Assembly (NCBI GenBank): GCA_014650415.1 | Contig: BMUX01000018.1 | Span: 124,001 to 188,000, forward strand | Direction: 5' to 3' | DNA length: 64,000 nucleotides | Origin: Streptomyces spiroverticillatus | GTDB lineage: Bacteria > Actinomycetota > Actinomycetes > Streptomycetales > Streptomycetaceae | Shown: piece by piece, positions 48,788 through 57,720 of the stretch | Position numbering within the stretch: position 1 is the first letter of the stretch | Layout: each line of letters opens with the position of its first letter | The notes under the pieces: model-generated | The model's input: the letters and a program-made list of their open reading frames with translations, nothing else | Told to the model about the DNA's origin: nothing | Database searches by the model: none | Made by a program: the position numbers and the translations under genes

Positions 48788-51700
48788 ATGAGATCCTCAA
48801 CCCGCCTCAGAGCAGCGGCCGTTACGGCCCTGCTGGGCCTGACGGTCGGCCTCGCCGGGCCGGGCGCCGCCCAGGCAGACCCCCCGCCCGCCGACCCCAC
48901 CACCACCGTCGGCGACCTCACCGGCCTCGAACCGGGCACCGCGACCCCCGCCTCGTACAACCTCCACGCGGGCCCCTCCGAGGCCCGCGTCACCTTCGTC
49001 TCCGACGAGACCTTCCGCATCGAACTCGCCCCCGACGGAAAGTTCACCGACCCCACGGGCAAGGACATCGTCCTGCCCCAGCAGAACAAGCCCCCGAAGA
49101 CCCGCTGGCGCGACAAGGGCGACCGCTACGAGCTGAGCACCGACAAGCTCACCCTGCGCGCCTACAAGAAGCCACTGCGCTTCGCCCTGCACCGCGCCGA
49201 CGGCACCCTGCTCTGGTCCGAGGCCAAGGGCATCAGCTGGAACAAGGACACCACCACCCAGACCCTCGCCCCCACCTCGGACGAGCAGTTCTACGGCGCG
49301 GGCATGCAGAACGGCCGCGGCAACACCTCGCACCGCGGCAAGACCGTCGAGGTGGGCGTCGACTACAACTGGAACGACGGCGGCCACCCCAACTCGGTGC
49401 CCTTCTACCTCTCCACGGCCGGCTACGGCGTCTACCGCAACACCTACGCCCCCAACACCTACGACTTCGCCGACAAGCAGCCCGCCGTCACCACCTCCGC
49501 CAAGGAGAGCCGTTTCGACGCGTACTACTTCGCGGGCGACGGCAAGGACTCCGCGAAGGACGTCATCGGCCAGTACACGAAGCTGACCGGCAAGCCCTTC
49601 CTCCCGCCGATCTACGGCATGGAGATCGGCGACGCCGACTGCTACCTCCACAACGCCAACCGGGGCGAGCGCCGCACCCTGGACTCCCTCAAGGTCGCCG
49701 ACGGATACGTCGCCAACGACATGCCAGGCGGCTGGATGCTCGTCAACGACGGCTACGGCTGCGGCTACGAGGACCTCGCCGAGACCGCCAAGGGCCTCCA
49801 GGACCGCAAGATGCAGCTCGGCCTGTGGACCGAGGACGGCATCGACAAGCTCGCCGACCAGGTGAAGGCCGGCCAGCGCGTCGCCAAGCTGGACGTGGCC
49901 TGGGTCGGGGAGGGCTACAAGTTCGCCCTGGACGGCTGCAAGGACGCGTACAAGGGCATCGAGGCCAACAGCGACGCCCGCGGCTTCACCTGGGCCCCCG
50001 AGAGCTGGGCGGGCGCCCAGCGCTGCGGCGTGCAGTGGTCCGGCGACCAGTCGGGCACCTGGGAGTACATCCGCTGGCAGATCCCCACCTACGCGGGCTC
50101 CACCATGTCCGGCCTCGCCTACACCACGGGCGACGTCGACGGCATCTTCGGCGGCAGCGCGAAAACGTACACCCGTGACCTCCAGTGGAAGATGTTCCTC
50201 GGCACGACGATGACGATGGACGGCTGGGCCGCCAACGACAAGCAGCCCTTCCGGTACGGGGAGCCGTACACCTCGATCAACCGCGACTACCTCAAGCTGA
50301 AGGAGTCGCTGCTGCCGTACCAGTACTCGTACGCCCACGAGGCCACCAAGACCGGTGTCGGCATGGTGCGCCCGCTGGCCCTCGAATACCCGGACGACCC
50401 GAAGGCGGGCACGGACGCGGCGAAGTACGAGTTCCTCTCCGGAGAGGACTTCCTCGTCGCACCCGTCTACCAGGACAGCAGCGAGCGCGACGGGATCTAC
50501 CTCCCCAAGGGCACCTGGGTCGACTACTGGAGCGGCCGCACCTACGAGGGCCCCACCACCGTCGACAACTACAGCGCCCCCCTGGACACCCTCCCGCTGT
50601 TCGTGAAGGCGGGCGCCACCGTGCCGATGTGGCCGGGCATCCGCTCCTACGCCGACCGCACCGCCGGCTCCCCGCTCGCCTGGGACGTCTACCCGCAGGG
50701 GAAGTCCTCCTTCACCCTGTACGAGGACGACGGCGTCACCCGCCAGCACCGCACCGGCAAGTACGCCACCCAGCAGGCCGACGTCGACGCCCCGCGCAAG
50801 GGTGCCGGCGACGTGAGCATCCGTATCGGCGCGAGCAAGGGCGACTTCCAGGGCAAGCAGACCACGCGCCCCTACGCCTTCACCGTGCACACCAACTCCG
50901 CCCCCGACGAGGTCGAACTCTCCGGGCGTGAACTCCCGCGCCTGAACACCAAGCAGGCGTACGAAAAGGCGCACCAGGGCTGGTGGTACGACAAGGACGA
51001 CCGCGGCGGTGTCGTCAAGGTGAAGACCGCACCCCTGCGCACCGACCGCGCCTTCACCCTGGAGCTGGAGGACACCAGCGCGGTGGGCGGCAAGGACGCC
51101 GCAGCGACAGCCACCGTGGCGGTGGCACCGGGGCAGGAGCTGGGCGCGGGCGTCACCGGCACGGTCGCCGTCGACGTCACCGCGGGCAAGCGGGACGCCA
51201 CCGCCGTCACCGTCGGACTGAACGCCCCCGCCGGATGGCAGGTGACGCCCGCCGCGACAGTGGCCCGGATTCCCGCGGGCACCACACAGAGGGTGCAGGT
51301 TTCCGTCACCCCTGCCGCGAGCACCAAGGCCGGTGACACCACGCTCACCGCGACCGCGCAGTACACAGTGGCCCGCGAACAGCGCACCGCAGTGCAGCGT
51401 TTCGGGGTGTCCGTGATGCCCCCGCCACCCACCGCCGACACCTGGGCGAGCGACCTGGTCTGGCTCAAGTCCTCCAACGGGTACGGGCCCGCCGAACGCG
51501 ACCGCAGCAACGGCGAGTCCGGCGCCACGGACGGCAAGAAGCTCACCCTCGCCGGAAAGACGTACGACAAGGGCATCGGCACCCACGCCGACTCCGACAT
51601 CGAGGTCTACACCGGCGGCCGCTGCACCGCGTTCACCGCCGACGTCGGCATCGACGACGAGATCAACGGCTACGGAGAGGTCGCCTTCTCCGTGGAGGCC

Positions 51701-51871
51701 GACGGCAAGGTGCTGTGGACCTCGCCCAAGGTGACGGGGGCCTCCGCCACCGTCCCGGTCGACGTGAAGCTGGACGGCGCGAAGCACGTGCGCCTGAAGG
51801 TCACCGACACCAACGGCTCCAAGACGGGCGACCACGGCGACTGGGCCGCCGCCCGCTTCACCTGCGCCTGA
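48788..51871 (+). CDS. Secreted GH31-family glycosidase with C-terminal NPCBM domain
   Basis: The 1027-residue protein has a signal peptide (about 1-30), an N-terminal beta-sandwich, a GH31 barrel (FYGAGMQNGRG, LPPIYGMEIGDADCY, then VAKLDVAWVGEGYKF as the nucleophile strand and QWSGDQSGTWEY as the acid/base strand), a distal sheet domain and an Ig-like linker. It ends with an NPCBM-type carbohydrate-binding domain (KGIGTHADSDIEVY, FTADVGIDDEI). It would release alpha-linked sugars from extracellular glycans; galactosidase-like and isomaltosidase-like activities occur in this branch. No sugar-transport genes accompany it. Confidence 0.87.
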   Translation: MRSSTRLRAAAVTALLGLTVGLAGPGAAQADPPPADPTTTVGDLTGLEPGTATPASYNLHAGPSEARVTFVSDETFRIELAPDGKFTDPTGKDIVLPQQNKPPKTRWRDKGDRYELSTDKLTLRAYKKPLRFALHRADGTLLWSEAKGISWNKDTTTQTLAPTSDEQFYGAGMQNGRGNTSHRGKTVEVGVDYNWNDGGHPNSVPFYLSTAGYGVYRNTYAPNTYDFADKQPAVTTSAKESRFDAYYFAGDGKDSAKDVIGQYTKLTGKPFLPPIYGMEIGDADCYLHNANRGERRTLDSLKVADGYVANDMPGGWMLVNDGYGCGYEDLAETAKGLQDRKMQLGLWTEDGIDKLADQVKAGQRVAKLDVAWVGEGYKFALDGCKDAYKGIEANSDARGFTWAPESWAGAQRCGVQWSGDQSGTWEYIRWQIPTYAGSTMSGLAYTTGDVDGIFGGSAKTYTRDLQWKMFLGTTMTMDGWAANDKQPFRYGEPYTSINRDYLKLKESLLPYQYSYAHEATKTGVGMVRPLALEYPDDPKAGTDAAKYEFLSGEDFLVAPVYQDSSERDGIYLPKGTWVDYWSGRTYEGPTTVDNYSAPLDTLPLFVKAGATVPMWPGIRSYADRTAGSPLAWDVYPQGKSSFTLYEDDGVTRQHRTGKYATQQADVDAPRKGAGDVSIRIGASKGDFQGKQTTRPYAFTVHTNSAPDEVELSGRELPRLNTKQAYEKAHQGWWYDKDDRGGVVKVKTAPLRTDRAFTLELEDTSAVGGKDAAATATVAVAPGQELGAGVTGTVAVDVTAGKRDATAVTVGLNAPAGWQVTPAATVARIPAGTTQRVQVSVTPAASTKAGDTTLTATAQYTVAREQRTAVQRFGVSVMPPPPTADTWASDLVWLKSSNGYGPAERDRSNGESGATDGKKLTLAGKTYDKGIGTHADSDIEVYTGGRCTAFTADVGIDDEINGYGEVAFSVEADGKVLWTSPKVTGASATVPVDVKLDGAKHVRLKVTDTNGSKTGDHGDWAAARFTCA

Positions 51872-51958
51872 GCCGCACCCGCCCATGGGGGCGGCGCCGG
51901 GCGGGGGAGTGTCCACCGCCCGGCGCCGCCGGTCTGCCGGACCGGGACTGCTAGCCGG

Positions 51959-52486
51959 TCACTTGGTGACGACGATCGCCTTGATCAGCGTCGGGCTCTG
52001 GTCGTCGTAGAAGCCGATCACCCGGTGCCCGAACGCGAACGCCCGCTGCACCGCGTCGTGCACGATCTGGCTGGGGTTGACGAGCTGCCGCCAGGCCCCG
52101 TCCACCAGCAGGTACAGGATCGGCGGTTGGCCCGGCAGGGGCTGCACGACGTCCCAGTACGACGTGGCGGTGTTGCTCTTGATGGCCTGCGACTCCAGAC
52201 CCTGTGCCTGTTGCCCGTAGCCCTGCTGGCCGTAGCCCTGCTGGCCCTGCTGCTGGCTCTGCTGGCCCTGGCCGAGCTGCTGGAGCAGTTGTTGGTACGG
52301 CTGCTGCTGACCGAGCTGCTGGAGCTGCTGGCCGAGGCCGCTGCCGGGCCCGTACTGCTGCTGCCCCTGCTGGGGCGGCGGCGGGGCGGTGCTGTCCGAA
52401 CCCTGCTGGCCTTGCTGCCCCTGCTGGCTCTGGCCGTACTGCTGCTGTCCGTACATCTGGCCCTGCATCTGCGGGGTGGTGCTCAT
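51959..52486 (-). CDS. Q/G/Y-rich low-complexity protein with a subtilase-shared C-terminal module
   Basis: Residues 1-100 of this 175-residue protein are almost only Gln, Gly, Tyr, Ser and Pro (QQQYGQSQQGQQG, GQQGYGQQGYGQQ), a prion-like composition. Residues 110-175 form a folded-looking module, YWDVVQPLPGQPP..., GAWRQLVNP, DAVQRAFAFG and ending VVT. The same module closes the neighbouring subtilase. No signal peptide is seen. It lies 41 nt after the subtilase stop on the same strand, so the two are probably cotranscribed. Function is unknown; a scaffold or substrate for the protease is one possibility. The frame is clearly coding despite the repeats, because the module is conserved. Confidence 0.78.
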   Translation of the reverse strand: MSTTPQMQGQMYGQQQYGQSQQGQQGQQGSDSTAPPPPQQGQQQYGPGSGLGQQLQQLGQQQPYQQLLQQLGQGQQSQQQGQQGYGQQGYGQQAQGLESQAIKSNTATSYWDVVQPLPGQPPILYLLVDGAWRQLVNPSQIVHDAVQRAFAFGHRVIGFYDDQSPTLIKAIVVTK

Positions 52487-52527
52487 GCCGTGCCACCTTC
52501 CGTTCGGTACGACGTCTTCTCACACGG

Positions 52528-54255
52528 TCAACCGGTGACGACGAGACCGACGATCTCCTCGTCCGAGAACCACACGCGTACGTCCGGCCGGCCCCCGGCG
52601 AAGGCGGCGTGCACCGCCCGGCGGATCTCGGGGTCCGGATCGTTCAGGTTGCGCCACGCACCCGCCACGAACAGCCGCAGCCGCGGCGGGAGTTCCCTGG
52701 GGTACGGGATCAGCTCGTCCCAGTACCGCTCGGCCTGCCCGGTGCCCACCGAGGACGGCAGCAGCCGCATCGCGGCCGCCCTGATGTCGGGCCGGCTGCC
52801 GATCCGCTGCGAGGCCGGCCTGCCCGGCGCGTCCTGCTGCGGGGAGCCCGAGGCGCGCAGCACCTCACGGGCCCGTCCGGGCTCCATGGGCGGCAGGTTC
52901 GACGCCTTCAGGATGCCCTGGAGCGCGGCGAGCGCGCCCACCACCACCGGCGACGCCGACGACGTACCGGCGAAGGTGTCGGTGTACCAGGCGATCTCCT
53001 CCGCACCGCCCTGGAGGTCGCCGGGGCGGTCCCAGGAGCCACCGGTGGTGGTGGTCTCCCGGCCCCAGCCCTGGGCGTCCACACGGGCGCCGTAGTTGGA
53101 GAACGCGAGCCGCGAGCGGTCCGGACCGTGGTCGCGGCCGTGCGTCCCGGGCGGGGGAGCGCCCGCACCCACCAGAACGGCGCCCGAGGACCCGTGCGAC
53201 GGGTTGAAGGGGTTGCGCCACCGCTCCGGGAACTCGTCCGGCCTGCGCTCGTACAGGGCGTCGTCCAGGCTCTCCGCGCCGTTGCCCGCGGGCTCCACCA
53301 CGAGCACCCCGCGCGAGGTCGCCCAGCGGATCGCCGCCAGGTCGTCCGGCCACCACTCCAGCGCGATGTACCCGCGCTGGTCCGCGCGCTCGGAGAAGTC
53401 GAACCGGGGCCCCGGCCGGTGCAGTTCCACCAGCACGATGTCACCGGGGGACAGACGGGCGGCCGCCGCCTGGATGGTGGCCGCCGTGCCCAGCGGGCGG
53501 AAGGACGCCGCCGCCGTGACCGCCTGCGGGACGATGCCGGTGATGCCGCGCTCGCCCAGGTCGCCGCCGATGACACCGAGCACGGCGGTGCCGTGGTTGC
53601 GCCAGGCCAGGTCCTGCACGGGGGTGCCGACCACCACGCCGGACAGCTTGTCCGCCAGGTCCTCGTGGCCCAACTGCCAGGCGCCCTCGACGTCGATGAC
53701 GGTGACGCCCTCGCCGGACCCGCCGGGGCGCGCCCACGCCCACGGCGCGTCGACGCCCTCGGGCGCGGGCCGCAAGTAGCCCTGGCGTCCGGTGAAGTCG
53801 GGGGTCGCGGGGGTGCCCTCCTTGAGGCGCTTGGCCTCCTCGCCGCCCTGCTGCTGGGGGTACGACGCCGGGACCGCCCCCGGCTTCACGTACGCCGTCT
53901 CCACGCCCGGCAGCGCCGCCAGCCGGGCCGTCAGCTCGCGGGCCCGGTCCTCGCCGCCCCGCACGCGGTAGTACAGCGACAGCTCCCGCTCCTCGGCGGT
54001 CGCCGCGCCCTCGTACCGCTCCTCGTGTCCGAACAGGGGCTCCAGGGTGAGCTGTTCGTCGCTGAGGAACATGTTCAGGGCCGACACGTCGGAGCCCGCC
54101 GCCGAGCCGACGCCCTCGGACTGCGCACGCAGCCGGGCCTCGCCGCGGGCGACGACGATCAGCTCCGGTTCGGCGTCCTGATAGGTGAATCCCGCTCCGC
54201 CGGGGCCCGGCCCCGTGGTGCCGGGCCCGTCGCCCGGGTGTGCCTGATCGGTCAT
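52528..54255 (-). CDS. Intracellular S8 (subtilisin-like) peptidase with C-terminal shared module
   Basis: This is a 575-residue S8 peptidase. The N-terminal 160 residues contain a possible inhibitor/I9-like segment (LTARLAALPGVETAYVKPG). The catalytic triad is Asp188 (VTVIDVEGAW), His221 (RNHGTAVLGVIGG) and Ser432 (FAGTSSASPVV), with oxyanion Asn325 (EPAGNG). Residues 510-575 repeat the module found in the downstream Q-rich protein. No signal peptide or membrane segment is visible, unlike most actinobacterial subtilases, so it likely acts in the cytoplasm or uses another export route. ATG 54255 gives MTDQAHPGDG. It is divergent from the beta-propeller gene. Confidence 0.85.
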   Translation of the reverse strand: MTDQAHPGDGPGTTGPGPGGAGFTYQDAEPELIVVARGEARLRAQSEGVGSAAGSDVSALNMFLSDEQLTLEPLFGHEERYEGAATAEERELSLYYRVRGGEDRARELTARLAALPGVETAYVKPGAVPASYPQQQGGEEAKRLKEGTPATPDFTGRQGYLRPAPEGVDAPWAWARPGGSGEGVTVIDVEGAWQLGHEDLADKLSGVVVGTPVQDLAWRNHGTAVLGVIGGDLGERGITGIVPQAVTAAASFRPLGTAATIQAAAARLSPGDIVLVELHRPGPRFDFSERADQRGYIALEWWPDDLAAIRWATSRGVLVVEPAGNGAESLDDALYERRPDEFPERWRNPFNPSHGSSGAVLVGAGAPPPGTHGRDHGPDRSRLAFSNYGARVDAQGWGRETTTTGGSWDRPGDLQGGAEEIAWYTDTFAGTSSASPVVVGALAALQGILKASNLPPMEPGRAREVLRASGSPQQDAPGRPASQRIGSRPDIRAAAMRLLPSSVGTGQAERYWDELIPYPRELPPRLRLFVAGAWRNLNDPDPEIRRAVHAAFAGGRPDVRVWFSDEEIVGLVVTG

Positions 54256-54487
54256 CGCTTCCACCGCTCCCCTCGGGTGCCGTGCGCTGCGTGCCACGTT
54301 CAGGTGGCCCACCCTGCTACCGCGACGCCGATCCGTCCACCTGAATCGCGCCAACTGTGTTTGAACAAAAGGGGAACGGGGCACCCCGGCGAATTCGGGT
54401 CATCGGTCCTGAAAGCGATGTCACGCCTCATTCCGGCCAGAGCCTGCGGAGGCGGCGGACATGTGATGGGGTGTCCGCGTTCGTTTG

Positions 54488-54504
54488 ATTCGAACGGTTC
54501 GAAT
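54488..54504. promoter_or_regulatory. Perfect palindrome upstream of the beta-propeller gene
   Basis: ATTCGAAC-G-GTTCGAAT is a 17-bp perfect inverted repeat with one central base, 33 nt before the 54538 start and between divergent genes. It is a probable operator. Its spacing differs from the Streptomyces LexA box, which has four bases between TCGAAC and GTTCGA. The regulator is unknown. Confidence 0.65.
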
Positions 54505-54537
54505 GACTCGACGCCGTACTCGCCGGAAGGATGTTCC

Positions 54538-55494
54538 ATGAGCGACTCCTTGACACGACGCAGACTCCTCACCGCGGGCGCCGCCCTCGGTGGCGCGGCC
54601 CTGATGTCCCCGCTCGCCGGTACTGCCCACGCGGCGGCCGGACCGGGGTCCTGGCCCACCCGCTTCCCGCTGCCCAACGGCTTCCAGCCGGAGGGCATCG
54701 CGATCGGCCACCGCCCGTACGCCTACTTCGGCTCCCTCGTCGACGGCTCGGTCCGCCGGGTCGAACTCGCCACCGGCAAGGGCTCCACCGCCGTCAAGGG
54801 GCTCGGCAACCCCACCGTCGGCCTCAAGATCGACACAGGCGGGCGGCTGTTCCTCGCGGGCGGGCTCAGCAAGCAGATCCGGATCGCCGACTCCCGTACC
54901 GGCAAGCACCTCGCCGTGTACGACCTCCCGCAGGCCGAGATGGTCAACGACGTGGTGCTGCGCCCCGGCATCGCCTGGTTTACCGACTCCTACCGTGCGC
55001 AGGTGTACGGCGTCCCGCTCGGCCGGCACGGCGAACTGCCCGCCGCCCGCGACCTGATCACCCGCAAGCTCACCGGGGACTGGAACCAGGGGGTCGACTT
55101 CGCCGCCAACGGGCTCTCGCACACCCCCGACGGCCGGGCCCTCCTGGTCAGCGACATCCCCGCCGACGGGGGCTCCCTGATGCGGGTCGACCCGCGCACC
55201 GGCGAGGCCCGCAAGGTCGACCTGGGCGCGCTGAAGCTCCCCGACGCGGACGGCCTGCTGCTCCTCGGCAACCTGCTGTACGTCGTCCAGCAGATGCAGA
55301 ACGCGATCGACGTGATCCGGCTGAACCCGGCAGGCACCAGGGGCGCGGCCGTCACCCGCATCACCGACCCGCGCTTCCGCATCCCGACGACGGTGGCGGC
55401 CTGGGGCAACCGGCTCTACCTGCCCAACGCCCGCTTCGACGTGGAGCCGAAGCCGGACACGGAGTACGACGTGGTGTCGGTGCGCACGGTCTGA
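54538..55494 (+). CDS. Tat-exported SMP-30/beta-propeller-type protein
   Basis: The 318-residue protein has a twin-arginine signal (MSDSLTRRRLLTAGAALGG, about 1-33). The rest shows repeated beta-strand blades with GIAIG, FGSLVDGSVRRVELATGKG, NDVVLRPGIAWFTDSYRAQVYGV and NGLSHTPDGRALLVSD. These fit a six-blade SMP-30/gluconolactonase-like or superoxide-like fold. The catalytic residues for lactonase activity cannot be confirmed. GGAAGG is at 54525-54530, seven nt before ATG 54538. A palindrome just upstream suggests its own regulation. Confidence 0.7.
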   Translation: MSDSLTRRRLLTAGAALGGAALMSPLAGTAHAAAGPGSWPTRFPLPNGFQPEGIAIGHRPYAYFGSLVDGSVRRVELATGKGSTAVKGLGNPTVGLKIDTGGRLFLAGGLSKQIRIADSRTGKHLAVYDLPQAEMVNDVVLRPGIAWFTDSYRAQVYGVPLGRHGELPAARDLITRKLTGDWNQGVDFAANGLSHTPDGRALLVSDIPADGGSLMRVDPRTGEARKVDLGALKLPDADGLLLLGNLLYVVQQMQNAIDVIRLNPAGTRGAAVTRITDPRFRIPTTVAAWGNRLYLPNARFDVEPKPDTEYDVVSVRTV

Positions 55495-55547
55495 TCGCGC
55501 GGGGGTGAACACAGGCCGCAGGCAGTAGGCGCACGCAGGAGGAACAG

Positions 55548-55580
55548 GTAAGGGGCGGCATCCAGGATGCCGCCCCTTAC
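55548..55580. terminator. Bidirectional terminator
   Basis: GTAAGGGGCGGCATCC (55548-55563) and its exact complement (55565-55580) flank a single A. It lies between the convergent beta-propeller and PAC2 genes. Confidence 0.85.
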
Positions 55581-55593
55581 ACGTCCTGCTGTG

Positions 55594-56655
55594 CTACTCC
55601 CCGCCGCCCCCGGAGTCCCCCGACCCGGATCCCGCGGAAGAGCCCTCGCCGCCGTCCTCCCCGCCGCCGTCCGGACCGCCCTCGTCCGTGCCCGTACGGG
55701 GCTTCTTCGGCGGCCTGGTGCGGCCGCTGGAGGCGTCGCGGAGGTACGCCGCCCCGCTGCCGCCGCCCGCCGCGTCGCCGCCCTCCGTCGCATGGGACGG
55801 TCCGGGCCCCGCGCCCGGGTCGCGCCTGCGCAGATACCGCTCGAACTCCCGGGCGATGGCCTCCCCGGAGGCCTCCGGGAGGTCCGCGGTGTCCCGCGCC
55901 TCCTCCAGCGACTGCACATACTCCGCGACCTCGCTGTCCTCGGCCGCCAACTGGTCCACACCCAGCTGCCAGGCCCGCGAGTCCTCGGCCAGCTCGCCGA
56001 GCGGGATGCGCAGCCCGAGGAGGTCCTCCAGCCGGTTCAGCAGCGCCAGCGTCGCCTTCGGGTTCGGCGGCTGCGAGACGTAGTGCGGCACCGCCGCCCA
56101 CAGGCTCACCGCCGGAACCCCGGCGTGCGTGCAGGCCTCCTGGAGGATGCCGACGATGCCCGTGGGGCCCTCGTACCGGGTCTCCTCCAGATCCATGGTC
56201 CGCGCCAGGTCCGGGTCGGAGGTCACTCCGCTGACCGGAACCGGACGGGTGTGCGGGGTGTCACCGAGCAGTGCACCCAGGATCACCACCATCTCCACAC
56301 CCAGTTCGTGCGCGAAGCCCAGGATCTCGTTGCAGAACGAGCGCCACCGCATGGACGGCTCGATGCCCCGCACCAGCACCAGGTCGCGCGGCTTGTCGCC
56401 ACCGGTGCGCACCACGGAGAGCCGGGTCGTCGGCCAGGTGATCTTCCGTACGCCGTTCTCCAGAAAGACGGTCGGCCGATTGACCTGGAAGTCGTAGTAG
56501 TCCTCGGCGTCGAGCGCCGCGAACACCTCGCCCTTCCACTCCCGGTCGAGATGGGCGACCGCTGCCGAGGCGGCGTCACCTGCGTCGTTCCAGCCTTCGA
56601 ACGCGGCCACCATGACCGGGTCGACCAGCTCGGGAACTCCGTCGAGCTCGATCAC
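55594..56655 (-). CDS. PAC2 (proteasome assembly chaperone 2)-family protein
   Basis: The 353-residue protein starts with GTG at 56655 and has PAC2 features: AAFEGWNDAGDAASAAVAHL, TTRLSVVRTGG, LVLVRGIEPSMRWRSF, VVILGALLGDTPHTRPVPV and GIVGILQEAC. The last 70 residues are Gly/Ser/Asp-rich. Actinobacteria with proteasomes or Pup genes often have PAC2 proteins, but proteasome chaperoning has not been shown for them as far as I know. It is a single gene downstream of, and separate from, glpD. Confidence 0.88.
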   Translation of the reverse strand: MIELDGVPELVDPVMVAAFEGWNDAGDAASAAVAHLDREWKGEVFAALDAEDYYDFQVNRPTVFLENGVRKITWPTTRLSVVRTGGDKPRDLVLVRGIEPSMRWRSFCNEILGFAHELGVEMVVILGALLGDTPHTRPVPVSGVTSDPDLARTMDLEETRYEGPTGIVGILQEACTHAGVPAVSLWAAVPHYVSQPPNPKATLALLNRLEDLLGLRIPLGELAEDSRAWQLGVDQLAAEDSEVAEYVQSLEEARDTADLPEASGEAIAREFERYLRRRDPGAGPGPSHATEGGDAAGGGSGAAYLRDASSGRTRPPKKPRTGTDEGGPDGGGEDGGEGSSAGSGSGDSGGGGE

Positions 56656-56857
56656 CCAGCGCCTCCTTCATCCGACTTCCTACGCTTCATACGGCGTTTC
56701 CCCCGTCCGAATCCCCCCACCTTACGCATGCGGGAAGAGTGCCCTCCGGGCACCGAATCAATCGAAATCGGCCAGATTGGAGACGTCCGATCTTCCCCGC
56801 CGGAACGATTCGCTCCGCTCGGGTCGGCCGGGGAGCCCTACAGCGTCCCGGGGAGCG

Positions 56858-57529
56858 CTACAGCGTCGACCGCAGCCACTGCTCCACGCTCGCGATGTGC
56901 ACCGTCGCCCACGACCGCGCCGCCTCCGCGTCCCTGGCCCGCAGCGCCGCAAGGATCGCCCGGTGCTCGTGCAGGGTGCGGCTGATCGCGTCCTCCTGCG
57001 TCAGCCCCCGCCAGATCCGGGCCCGGGTGGTCGGCCCCGAAAGCCCGTCCAGCAGCGAGCACAGCACCGAGTTCCCCGAGCCGCGCACGATCGAGCGGTG
57101 GAACTCCAGGTCGGCGGCGACCAGTTCCTCCACCGACGGCGCCTCGCCGAGCGCGGTCAGCTGCTCCTCCAGGGCGTCCAGTTCCGCGTCGCCGAGCAGC
57201 CCGCACGCCAGCGCGGTCGCGGCCGGCTCCAGGATTCTCCGTACGGCCAGGAACTCCAGCACCGTGTCGTCGCGGTGGAAGTCCACGACGAAGCTCACCG
57301 CCTCCAGCAGGAGCTGCGGATCGAGACTCGTCACGTACGTGCCGTCGCCCTGCCGGACGTCCAGGATGCGGATCAGGGACAGCGCCCGCACCGCCTCCCG
57401 CAGGGAGTTGCGGGACAGGCCGAGCTCCGCCGCCAGCTCGCTCTCCTTGGGCAGCCGGTCGCCGGGGCGCAGCGCACCCGAGACGATCATGGCCTTGATG
57501 CGTTCGATGGCCTCGTCGGTGACGGCCAT
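56858..57529 (-). CDS. FadR-subfamily GntR regulator
   Basis: The 223-residue protein starts MAVTDEAIERIKAMIVSGALRPGDRLPKESELAAELGLSRNSLREAVRAL, a GntR winged helix, and has an FCD helical domain with the metal triad in DLEFHRSIV and EHRAILAAL. It controls unknown genes, perhaps itself, since an ACAT-7-ATGT site lies about 40 nt upstream. It sits between PAC2 and glpD and might be unrelated to the glycerol operon. Start ATG 57529. Confidence 0.87.
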   Translation of the reverse strand: MAVTDEAIERIKAMIVSGALRPGDRLPKESELAAELGLSRNSLREAVRALSLIRILDVRQGDGTYVTSLDPQLLLEAVSFVVDFHRDDTVLEFLAVRRILEPAATALACGLLGDAELDALEEQLTALGEAPSVEELVAADLEFHRSIVRGSGNSVLCSLLDGLSGPTTRARIWRGLTQEDAISRTLHEHRAILAALRARDAEAARSWATVHIASVEQWLRSTL

Positions 57530-57565
57530 GGCCCGACCTCCTGCTCCCGCCCGGCCCACTGCCAG

Positions 57566-57580
57566 ACATCCGACCTATGT
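57566..57580. promoter_or_regulatory. Candidate FadR-type operator
   Basis: ACATCCGACCTATGT has ACAT/ATGT ends around CCGACCT. It lies upstream of the GntR-type regulator start at 57529 and after the glpD 3' end. Binding is inferred. Confidence 0.45.
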
Positions 57581-57610
57581 TCGCATGCCGGACGGGGCCT
57601 CGGAGCCGGT

Positions 57611-57682
57611 ATCCCCGGACCCGGAAACCGGGATCCCCGGACCCGGAAACACGACGGCGGGCGGACCCCCGAAGGAGCCCGC
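57611..57682 (-). terminator. Direct repeats and hairpin after glpD
   Basis: Two exact 18-bp copies of ATCCCCGGACCCGGAAAC (57611-57628 and 57633-57650) are followed by a hairpin with GCGGGC (57657-57662) and GCCCGC (57677-57682). Read from the glpD side, the hairpin comes first and is the probable operon terminator. Confidence 0.6.
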
Positions 57683-57720
57683 CCGCTACCGCCGGGCCCC
57701 CGCCGGGAGCCCCGCAGCGC

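Noticed and set aside
51959..52486. Non-coding repeat misread as a gene
   Set aside because: The Q-rich part is low-complexity, but the C-terminal module matches the neighbouring subtilase residue by residue, which a non-coding repeat would not do.
54488..54504. LexA (SOS) box
   Set aside because: The half-sites fit, but the spacer is one base instead of the four in the TCGAAC-N4-GTTCGA consensus.
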